The notes beneath the pieces are model-generated. The model searched no databases, was not told the DNA's origin, and was given only the letters and a program-made list of their open reading frames with translations. 14,059 bases of DNA from Lyngbya sp. PCC 8106 (GTDB lineage Bacteria > Cyanobacteriota > Cyanobacteriia > Cyanobacteriales > Microcoleaceae), in the NCBI RefSeq assembly GCF_000169095.1, contig NZ_AAVU01000078.1, forward strand, positions 1 to 14,059, given 5' to 3'. Both the position numbers and the translations under genes were made by a program. Of the stretch, positions 1 to 6,731 are shown piece by piece (the stretch's first letter is position 1; every line of letters starts with the position of its first letter).

Positions 1-1
1 A

Positions 2-712
2 AAATTTAGCGATGTCGCCGATTTGAATGTGCAACATTTGGGTAAATTTGAGTGTCGTCCGGTTCTTCCTTGTCAACAAGTGGTTTCTATTCCGCTTGAG
101 TCTATGAATCACCGCAGAGGTTATTTTGCTGTACAACTCAATAAGGCTTTAACTGAAGCCAATATTTTAGGTTTTATCAAACAAGTTTATACTGAAGAAG
201 TTCCTTTGAATCAGTTAAAATCTCTTGATTTTTTTCTCAGATATGCGAGTCAAATCGAAAATGCGGTTAAACTTAATCAATGGCTACAGAATACTTTCGA
301 GACAGGTTGGGAAACCCTAGAAACTTTACTTTCTCCTCCGAAAATGGCGTGGCGAAGTAGAAACATAACTTCCGACTCTCTAATACCTGTAAATTCTGAC
401 TTGGGAGTTGAACGAATTAAAAAGTTTAATCTAGAACCAACAGGTGAACAGGTGGGGTTATTGGTTCGTTTGCAGCCGAGAACCGAGTTAGAAATGGGGA
501 TTGGAGTTGAGTTATATCCGATTAATAATCAAGTTTATTTACCTCAAAATCTACAACTACTGTTACTCGATGAAAATGGAGAAACAGTCATGCAAGCCGA
601 AGCTCGGAGTACGAAGAATATTCAATTAAAATTTAGTGGAGAATCAGGAGAAATTTTTAGTGTTAAAGTAGCTTTAGAAGATTTAAGTATCGTTGAAACG
701 TTTGTGATCTAA
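2..712 (+). CDS. DUF1822 family protein, 5' end outside the window
   Basis: The frame is open from base 2 with no stop, and the residues before the first possible start (a TTG at 23) read naturally into the protein as KFSDVADLNVQHLGKFECRP. I therefore treat the TTG as an internal Leu codon and the gene as cut by the window edge, with 236 residues visible. The segments GKFECRPVLPCQQV, a VQLNKALTEANILGF-like stretch and EEVPLNQLKSLDFF match my memory of DUF1822, a cyanobacterial family of unknown function. There is no membrane segment or signal in the visible part. The C-terminal half (about 150-236) is rich in short alternating hydrophobic stretches and looks like a beta domain. It ends 24 nt before the CHAT-CHASE2 gene on the same strand, so the two are probably co-transcribed. 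Family assignment is fairly sure; biochemical function is unknown. Confidence 0.8.
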   Translation, partial: KFSDVADLNVQHLGKFECRPVLPCQQVVSIPLESMNHRRGYFAVQLNKALTEANILGFIKQVYTEEVPLNQLKSLDFFLRYASQIENAVKLNQWLQNTFETGWETLETLLSPPKMAWRSRNITSDSLIPVNSDLGVERIKKFNLEPTGEQVGLLVRLQPRTELEMGIGVELYPINNQVYLPQNLQLLLLDENGETVMQAEARSTKNIQLKFSGESGEIFSVKVALEDLSIVETFVI

Positions 713-736
713 AATTGGAGTTGGGGTGAGTAACCA

Positions 737-3055
737 ATGATGGAACAGCAAGTTGTCCTAAAGTTAGATGGGAATTTGGAAATTGGGGTAAAAGTAACCC
801 TGGAAATTTGGTTAGTAAACGAACGAGAACTTGAAATTACAGGTGGTTTACCTCCCAATTCCGAACTGGTAACTTGCTTACAACATCATTGGAAAAATTA
901 TCGTTCAATTGGAGCTCCTTATCGCATCATAACTGAAGGCATTATTTATGATGGTAAAATCAATCCAGTTGATGCTTGTAAACACTCAGCGAAAGAACTT
1001 AGCGATTGCTTTTTAGCATGGCTAGATGCTTCAGAGTTTAAAAAAATTGATCGACAATTGCGAGATTGGTTCAGTCTCAATCAAATGGTTCGAGTGTTAA
1101 TTCGCACATCAAATTCCCAAATTCAAAAGCTTCCCTGGCATCTTTGGGATTGGGTGGAGTCTCGTCAGGCTGAAGTGGCTTTTAGTTCTTTAGAATATAG
1201 CAGTATTTCATCTCCACCTCTAAATCCTCAAGTGAGAATTTTAGCAATTCTGGGTCATAGTGAAGGGATAGATGTTGAACAAGATCGCCGTTTACTGGAG
1301 AGTTTACCAGATGTCAATCTTGTTTTTTTAGTTGAACCAAAACGCCGAGAAATTAATCATCATCTCTGGGAAAAAACTTGGGATATTCTATTTTTTGCTG
1401 GACACAGTGAAACCCAAGATGATCAAGGGAAAATTTATATTAATCCTCAAGATAGTTTAACCCTTAATGAGCTTAAATATGGTTTAAGGCAAGCGGTTAA
1501 ATCTGGATTGAAAATAGCGATTTTTAATTCCTGCGATGGATTAGGATTAGCAAAAGAACTGAGTAATTTGCATATTCCTCGCATGATTGTTATGCGGGAA
1601 ATTGTTCCAGATAAAGTAGCTCAAAGCTTTCTAAATTATTTTCTAACTGCTTTTGCAACAACAGGAGAATCTTTTACATTTGCAGTACGAAAAGCACGAG
1701 AACGTTTACATGATGATTTGGAAAAAGAACTTCCCTGTGCGAGTTGGCTTCCGGTGATTTTTCAGCATCCAACAGCGCGATCACTAACTTGGGAAAAGTT
1801 GTGTAAACCCCCAGAAAAACCTCAACCTCCACTCCCAAAACCCCCGCGATCACAATGTAAGAATTGGATAAAAATATTAACAATCAGTGTGATTATTACC
1901 AGCCTCATTGTAGGGATGCGATCGCTGGGAATTTTACAAACTTGGGAACTCAAAGCTTTAGATGCGTTAATTCGATTACGACCCGATGAACAGCGTGATC
2001 CTCGCCTTTTAATTGTTACCGTAACCGAAGAAGATATTCAAGCTCAAAATCCTGATGAATTACGAGGTTCTTTATCCGATACAGCACTAAAACAGTTATT
2101 AGAAAAACTCAACCAATATCAACCGAGAGTGATTGGTTTAGATATTTATCGTCCTTTTCCGGTTAAAAAAAATCAGCAAAAATTAGCCAATCTCTTAAAA
2201 GAGGATGAAAAATTAATTGTTGTTTGTGAAGTTGGCGGCGGTGAAAATAATCCTTCTATTTCCCCTCCCAATGAAGTTCCGCTTCAACAAATTGGGTTTA
2301 GTGATGCACCTATTGATCCCGATGGAATTGTTCGGCGTCAGCTTTTAGGAATGAGTCCCAATTCTGAATGTAATACAGACAAATCCTTTAGTTATCAGGT
2401 TGCTTATCGTTATCTCAAGGCTGAAGGAGTTGAATTTCTACGCACTTCACAAAAGACTTTTCAGATTGGTTCGGTTGAGTTTAAAAAGCTTAAACCTACA
2501 ACGGGAGGTTATCATCAATTAGATGCAATGGGATATCAAATTATGCTGAATTATCGATCTTCCCAAGCTCCCGCTCAAACTGTTACATTAAGTGATATTC
2601 TCAGCGATCGCTTTGATCCGAGATGGATTCAAGATAGAATTGTTTTGATTGGTACAACGGCTCAGAGTATTGATGATGGTTTTCTAACGCCTTATAGTGC
2701 AGGATATTCACCGATTAAATATAGTCCGGGTGTCTTTGTTCAAGCTCAAATGATCAGTCAAATTCTCAGTGCAGTTCAAGATAATCGACCTTTACTCTGG
2801 GTGTTACCAAAATGGGGAGAAATACTCTTGATTTTAGGCTGTGCAGTTATCGGAGAAATCCTATTAATTTTCTACTTTGGTCAGCAAAACAATATAAGAT
2901 TCTATCTGATTATTGGAAGCGTCAGTCTTGTTTTTATCAGTGGTATTGGATATATTGCCTTAACACAAGGGGGGGGTTGGATACCGATTGTTCCGTTAGG
3001 ATTGGCGTTAATGTTACCCAGTGCAACAAAAGCTATTTCTCCCAAGATTCTATAA
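737..3055 (+). CDS. CHAT-CHASE2 membrane protein (caspase-like domain fused to extracytoplasmic sensor)
   Basis: This 772-residue protein has three parts. Residues 1-160 are a cytosolic N-terminal region with a PWHLWDW motif near 133. Residues about 165-345 form a CHAT (caspase HetF associated with TPRs) peptidase-like domain, with candidate catalytic His223 in FFAGHSE and Cys266 in FNSCDG. A Pro-rich linker (358-371) leads to a membrane segment at about 378-396. Residues about 397-685 are a CHASE2 sensor domain, recognisable from TWELKALDALIRLRP, VIGLDIYRPFP and DRIVLIGTTAQSIDDGF. Three more membrane segments follow (about 694-714, 721-742, 747-765). CHASE2 normally feeds a C-terminal kinase or cyclase; here the only possible output domain is the N-terminal CHAT. 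The start is ATG 737 or the adjacent ATG 740, after a GGTGAG-type ribosome site. I recall the same architecture beside DUF1822 and DUF928 in other cyanobacteria. The role could be a stress-triggered protease or signalling scaffold; this is inference. Confidence 0.9.
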   Translation: MMEQQVVLKLDGNLEIGVKVTLEIWLVNERELEITGGLPPNSELVTCLQHHWKNYRSIGAPYRIITEGIIYDGKINPVDACKHSAKELSDCFLAWLDASEFKKIDRQLRDWFSLNQMVRVLIRTSNSQIQKLPWHLWDWVESRQAEVAFSSLEYSSISSPPLNPQVRILAILGHSEGIDVEQDRRLLESLPDVNLVFLVEPKRREINHHLWEKTWDILFFAGHSETQDDQGKIYINPQDSLTLNELKYGLRQAVKSGLKIAIFNSCDGLGLAKELSNLHIPRMIVMREIVPDKVAQSFLNYFLTAFATTGESFTFAVRKARERLHDDLEKELPCASWLPVIFQHPTARSLTWEKLCKPPEKPQPPLPKPPRSQCKNWIKILTISVIITSLIVGMRSLGILQTWELKALDALIRLRPDEQRDPRLLIVTVTEEDIQAQNPDELRGSLSDTALKQLLEKLNQYQPRVIGLDIYRPFPVKKNQQKLANLLKEDEKLIVVCEVGGGENNPSISPPNEVPLQQIGFSDAPIDPDGIVRRQLLGMSPNSECNTDKSFSYQVAYRYLKAEGVEFLRTSQKTFQIGSVEFKKLKPTTGGYHQLDAMGYQIMLNYRSSQAPAQTVTLSDILSDRFDPRWIQDRIVLIGTTAQSIDDGFLTPYSAGYSPIKYSPGVFVQAQMISQILSAVQDNRPLLWVLPKWGEILLILGCAVIGEILLIFYFGQQNNIRFYLIIGSVSLVFISGIGYIALTQGGGWIPIVPLGLALMLPSATKAISPKIL

Positions 3056-3074
3056 TTAACTTATTTAATGAACA

Positions 3075-3896
3075 ATGCCACCAACTTATTTATACTTGAC
3101 AACTTTATTAATTTTTCCAAGCTTGACTGGACAAATAAATGATCTTAATGAGAATATTCCCCAGAACAGTTCAGTTTTAATGCTTGCTGAAAATGACAAT
3201 CCAGAAGAACCGGAGTTCGAGGACACGGATAATCTAAAAGATACTATAGGTGCAGCAAGTCGTTATAATTTTGAGGGAGATGGTAGACCGCAACCGGGTA
3301 ATCGGAAAGGGGGGGCAAGTCGTGGAAATTGTCCTCCAACTCAGCCGTCTTTGACAGCCTTAATACCAGCAATAAATTTAGGCTTAACAACCCAAAAATA
3401 TCCAACGTTCTGGTTTTATATTCCTTACAGTTATGAAGATCTCTCCCAAGCCGAGTTTATGCTTTTAGATGAGAATCAACGTCCCACTCTTGAAAAACCG
3501 ATTTCAATTGAGTTATCAGAAACGCCTGGAATTATTGGAGTGACGTTACCCTCAACTGTAAAACCCCTAGAACTAGAACAGGAATATCATTGGTTTTTTG
3601 AACTGGTATGTGATTCTGAAAATCCCTCAAATAATCCGAGAGTTGATGGCTGGATCAAACGAGTTCAACCCAGTCAAGACCTACTTACTCAATTAGACAA
3701 TAATCAAGCCGAACAGAGTTATTTAATCTATGCAAAAAATGGAATTTGGTATGATGCTCTGACGAGTATTATTCTGACTATACAGGAGAACCCTAGTAAT
3801 TCTACTCTCAAAAATGACTGGTTTAATTTACTAGAATCTGTAGAGTTACAAGAACTCATTGATAGTTCCATCACAGACTGTTGTTCACCACGATAG
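3075..3896 (+). CDS. DUF928 family protein, probably exported
   Basis: This 273-residue protein starts 19 nt after the CHAT-CHASE2 gene. Residues 4-20 are hydrophobic and look like a Sec signal peptide, but the n-region carries no Lys or Arg, which is unusual; an in-frame TGA at 3069 rules out a longer form. An acidic stretch (40-55) precedes the DUF928 hallmarks: the Gly/Arg-rich segment GNRKGGASRGNC (75-86), a TFWFYIPY segment (111-118), the Cys at 179 and a C-terminal WYDAL helix (225-229) ending in DCC (268-270). The paired Cys residues fit an extracytoplasmic, disulfide-bonded protein. No strong ribosome site precedes the ATG, so translation may be coupled to the upstream gene. DUF928 is a cyanobacterial family of unknown function; the gene order suggests a shared pathway with the CHAT-CHASE2 protein, perhaps as a periplasmic ligand or partner of CHASE2 (inference). 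Confidence 0.82.
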   Translation: MPPTYLYLTTLLIFPSLTGQINDLNENIPQNSSVLMLAENDNPEEPEFEDTDNLKDTIGAASRYNFEGDGRPQPGNRKGGASRGNCPPTQPSLTALIPAINLGLTTQKYPTFWFYIPYSYEDLSQAEFMLLDENQRPTLEKPISIELSETPGIIGVTLPSTVKPLELEQEYHWFFELVCDSENPSNNPRVDGWIKRVQPSQDLLTQLDNNQAEQSYLIYAKNGIWYDALTSIILTIQENPSNSTLKNDWFNLLESVELQELIDSSITDCCSPR

Positions 3897-4118
3897 ATGT
3901 AGTTGGCGATCCAATAGCAAATGGACAAAAAACAACGCTGGTCGTATAATTCGATGGCTTTTAATCCCACATTCCGCACTTCAAATTGAAGTATTGATGA
4001 TTAGATAAAAGATTCTCTCAATCATGATAAAAAACTTCAAATATGGCGCTACGCATTATGGTTAGGACATTGTTATAATAGGAACGAAGTTGGAAAGTAA
4101 TCAAGCGATCGCGACTCT

Positions 4119-4271
4119 ATGCCAGCATCTTATAGTTATGATTTACGTCAAAAAGCAATTAAAGCTATAAAAAGAGGACACAAAAAAATTCCGGTTTGTT
4201 GTTTGTTTAAGATTAGTCGTAATACTTCAGATCTATGGTTAAAAATAGAAAAATAAACAGGTGATTACGCA
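4119..4271 (+). pseudogene. IS630-family transposase, N-terminal remnant
   Basis: The ATG at 4119 opens a frame reading MPASYSYDLRQKAIKAIKRG and then KISRNTSDLWLK, the N-terminal helix-turn-helix of cyanobacterial IS630/Tc1-type transposases. A TAA at 4254 stands where relatives have a Gln-like codon. The frame then continues in register as TGDYAA before similarity ends at about 4271. All of the DDE catalytic domain is missing, so this is a dead fragment. It is too short to appear as a long ORF. No terminal inverted repeat or target duplication was identified with confidence. Confidence 0.7.
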
Positions 4272-4273
4272 GC

Positions 4274-4768
4274 GAACGTCTGTCAGAAGATGTATTAATT
4301 TGTTTATTTGATGGAGAAGTAAAAACCATAGATATTTCATTAAAACCAGAAGGTTTACATTTTGGTCTTAACAACGCTCAGAAAGGTGAATTATGCCGAG
4401 AGTCAAGAAAATTAGATAGCACAGAAATGAGTGATAGGAAAGTTAATATTCAGTGGAAAGATAAGAGTAAAAATGTAGTTGATATTAACGAGTTAGCCCA
4501 GAAAATCAAGGATGAGTTGAAAACACAAAACCAGAGAAACGAAAATGATACTTTTACATCTGCTCAATTTGCTCTACAAATGGTTCAAGGTGCAGAGAAA
4601 ATTAGGTTTGTAATTATAGCGGCTTGCAAGCCGGGGCTTCACTGTTTGCAAGCCGCTACAGCTAGACGGAATCGCCCTTCGGTTGTCAGCGACGATCGCT
4701 CTCGTCCGGCACCCAAATGGCTTACGACCCAAAAATATTTTTATGGGAAATTTTATGATCGTGGCTGA
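4274..4768 (+). pseudogene. Orphan reading frame of unknown family, probably a gene remnant
   Basis: The frame is open from 4265 and the first ATG is at 4427 (113 residues to the stop at 4768). Upstream residues such as LSEDVLICLFDGEVKTID look like genuine protein, but there is no ATG, GTG or TTG before 4427. The 5' end was therefore probably lost at the junction with the IS630 remnant near 4271. The middle (about 4427-4605) is charged and helical, with DINELAQKIKDELKTQNQ and FTSAQFALQMVQGAEK. From 4617 the frame runs through a palindromic repeat and low-similarity DNA, so the last 50 or so residues are probably not original coding sequence. I do not recognise the family. It could be a short expressed protein from 4427, but no clear ribosome site supports this. 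Confidence 0.35.
4617..4658. repeat. Palindromic intergenic repeat (13-bp arms)
   Basis: The arms TAGCGGCTTGCAA (4617-4629) and TTGCAAGCCGCTA (4646-4658) are perfect inverted repeats around a 16-nt centre. The left part also contains the self-palindrome GGCTTGCAAGCC (4621-4632). I recall similar GCGGCTTGCAAGCCGC elements scattered in filamentous cyanobacterial genomes, which suggests a dispersed MITE- or REP-like repeat. It interrupts the orphan reading frame. No gene ends just before it, so a terminator role is less likely. Confidence 0.65.
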
Positions 4769-4951
4769 TGCTGTTCTTGGGTTGGAAAAGTATGATGGGG
4801 CGGAATGCAGCGGCGCTCACCCATTGCCATCCAACTTTTAGGGTAGTTGCTGCAAGGCCTGCCCGTGTTGGGTTGGGTTGTCTGGGGTGAAAAATAGAAT
4901 GTAATGTAACTATAATTTGGGGTAAAACTTTCGCGTTGATCTTCCCCGAAT

Positions 4952-6154
4952 TTAGGAGGCAAAATTGACTGGATCTTGATCTCGCCGATGTTGAACCGGA
5001 ATGGGAGAACCTTGGCTAACGCCCACTAAAGCCGCCGTTTCTTCTAACGCTTCTCGCAGACGTTTGGCGGCATAGATCGACAGATCTCGTGGCACATTAA
5101 TACGATCGCGCAAATATCGCAAAGCCACATCAGACCCAGAAGGCGGTATTGAAATTTCACCCGTCATCATGTAAGTTAAAGCACATCGTAGAGCTTCATC
5201 AAACAACTGGTCATCAGCGGGATTAACTTTAATAATATTACTACGGTGTTTAATCACCCGTTGTAGCGCTTCAGCACGAGAGTTTTCCGGTTCAGGATAC
5301 TTCACATCCGGCAGTCCCATCCAAGGGCCGTTATCCACTCGTATTTGATTAATTCGGGTTTGGGGTTCACCGTTTTCGTAACAGCCTCCCATTTGGGGCG
5401 GTAAGTCGTGAACATGAGTATGGAAGTCGCTCTGAGTTCCTCGGTAAGTGGGGCGGCTTTCCATTGCATCAAACCAAGCACTAAAACCCGGATTTTCTTC
5501 TCGCATGGAGTAGCCTTTGTAGTAGTACAAACTGGCATTCATCCGTTCAACATAGGGCGTAAAAACCACATCAGCCGTGGAAAACTCCTCTAGGAAGTAG
5601 GGGCTAGGTGTGCGACCGAGAGCCTCTTCAACCCTTCCCATTACCCCAATAAATTGTTCTTTGTTGCGTTGATCTTGTCCTGGCGAGCGCGTTGGATAAC
5701 ATAACCAACCACACCAAGCCCTAAACAGAAGTCGCTCCAACTGTCGCAACGGCAAAACTTTGGGGTCGTTCATTCCGAAGACTAAGGGGCCAAACACCTG
5801 TTCGACGGCCATTAATATATCATCACTTTCGGTAATCATACGACCATCAAGTTCAAGGGCAGGTAACATACCAGAAGGTACTTTACGCTTGTACCAACTC
5901 TCTTTAGTGCCATAACAGAACATGGTGACTTTTTTGATGCGGTAAGGAATCTGTTTCTCCTCTAGCCATAGCCAGACTTTCTGACAGTAAGGACACCAAG
6001 CATGATTATCGCGATAGAGAGTTACGCGCACATCAGACTCGTTTTGACCAAATAGACGTAAACGCGCTTGAGCATTTGTCGGGCCGTTAACGGTATCAAT
6101 CTCAAAGTTGGTGAGGGCTTCTAGTTCTGCCCAGGTAAGAGGACGAGTCGTCAT
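4952..6154 (-). CDS. Glutathione S-transferase family protein with C-terminal extension
   Basis: This 400-residue protein has a GST-type thioredoxin-fold domain at about 43-122: strand VRVTLYRD, then AWCPYCQKVWLWLEEKQIPY with a CxxC motif at Cys54/Cys57, a cis-Pro region SGMLPALELDG (94-104) and TESDDI (108-113), which corresponds to the glutathione gamma-glutamyl contact. A helical GST C-terminal domain follows (about 135-238; FSTADVVFTPYVERM is its core helix). Residues 240-400 are an extension beyond ordinary GSTs of about 220 residues. It has a His-rich FHTHVHDLPPQ (244-253) and a helical tail (about 312-380). The CPYC site resembles omega or glutaredoxin-like GSTs, suggesting thiol transfer or reduction of glutathionyl conjugates rather than classical conjugation (inference). 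The protein is cytosolic and transcribed alone. The start is ATG 6154; no strong ribosome site is visible. Confidence 0.85.
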   Translation of the reverse strand: MTTRPLTWAELEALTNFEIDTVNGPTNAQARLRLFGQNESDVRVTLYRDNHAWCPYCQKVWLWLEEKQIPYRIKKVTMFCYGTKESWYKRKVPSGMLPALELDGRMITESDDILMAVEQVFGPLVFGMNDPKVLPLRQLERLLFRAWCGWLCYPTRSPGQDQRNKEQFIGVMGRVEEALGRTPSPYFLEEFSTADVVFTPYVERMNASLYYYKGYSMREENPGFSAWFDAMESRPTYRGTQSDFHTHVHDLPPQMGGCYENGEPQTRINQIRVDNGPWMGLPDVKYPEPENSRAEALQRVIKHRSNIIKVNPADDQLFDEALRCALTYMMTGEISIPPSGSDVALRYLRDRINVPRDLSIYAAKRLREALEETAALVGVSQGSPIPVQHRRDQDPVNFAS

Positions 6155-6376
6155 GACTATAGATCTATTAATATCAAAGAAATTTTATCAACTTTTCAGA
6201 AATTTAGCCCCAACGACTTGACATCAAGCTTTGAGGGGTTCTCTAGCAGCACTTGCCCCTGATTAACCTTAATTAAGTTGTAGGATAGGCGGTACGATAT
6301 TCGGGTCTTCCCAAACTAGGGTTAAGTGATGACCAATGTGGTTATCAGGAGAGGATTGATAAAAACGTTTCAAAGT

Positions 6377-6731
6377 ATGCAGATGATAGAGAAAGCCTGC
6401 CGTTACCGATTCTATCCAACTTCTGAACAGGAAAACTTGTTGAGAAGAACATTGGGGTGTGTGAGACTGGTGTACAACAAGGCACTAGCGGAACGCACTC
6501 AAGCGTGGTATGAACATCAAGAACGAGTAGGCTATTCTCAAACTTCTTCAATGTTGACGAAATGGAAAAGAAAGGAGGAATTAGACTTCTTGAACGAGGT
6601 CAGTTCAGTTCCACTTCAACAAGGATTGAGGCACTTACAAACCGCTTTTGCGAACTTCTTTGCGGGTCGAACAAAATACCCAAACTTCAAGAAAAAACGC
6701 AACGGTGGCAGTGCTGAATTCACGACTTCTA
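6377..6731 (+). pseudogene. tnpB: Truncated tnpB (IS200/IS605-type, RNA-guided nuclease family)
   Basis: The frame from ATG 6377 (or ATG 6383) encodes ACRYRFYPTSEQENLL, RRTLGCVRLVYNKALAERT, SSVPLQQGLRHLQTAFANFF and TKYPNFKKKRNGGSAEFT. This is the typical N-terminal helix-turn-helix region of TnpB. Similarity stops at about 6728-6731, after roughly 117 residues of a protein that is usually near 400. The rest of the frame (to 6784) is merely antisense to the antiporter 3' end. The RuvC-like catalytic Asp-Glu-Asp residues and the zinc finger are absent, so it is non-functional. The open frame extends upstream to a GTG at 6326, but relatives start near 6377. No TnpA is present, and the right end with the expected guide (omega) RNA is missing. 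Confidence 0.85.

Noticed and set aside
2812..3099. Plus-strand frame of 95 residues spanning the 3' end of the CHAT-CHASE2 gene
   Set aside because: It overlaps a strong membrane-segment-encoding frame, and its Cys/Tyr/Trp-rich translation is typical of a shadow frame.
3728..3979. Minus-strand reading frame of 83 residues over the DUF928 3' end and the adjacent intergenic DNA
   Set aside because: Two thirds of it is antisense to the DUF928 coding sequence, no ribosome site is seen, and the translation is not recognisable.
4769..4951. Terminator or gene in the stretch between the orphan frame and the GST gene
   Set aside because: Only GT-rich GTTGGGTTGGGTT-like sequence and weak GGGG/CCCC pairing are seen, with no stable stem plus T run and no credible frame.
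6205..6325. Hairpin-like CTTGACATCAAG and GCCCC/GGGGT repeats upstream of tnpB as the left end of the insertion sequence
   Set aside because: The stems are short, and without a complete copy for comparison the element boundary cannot be fixed.
6326..6376. GTG start at 6326 as the true start of tnpB
   Set aside because: The added residues do not resemble TnpB N-termini, which begin about where ATG 6377/6383 lies.
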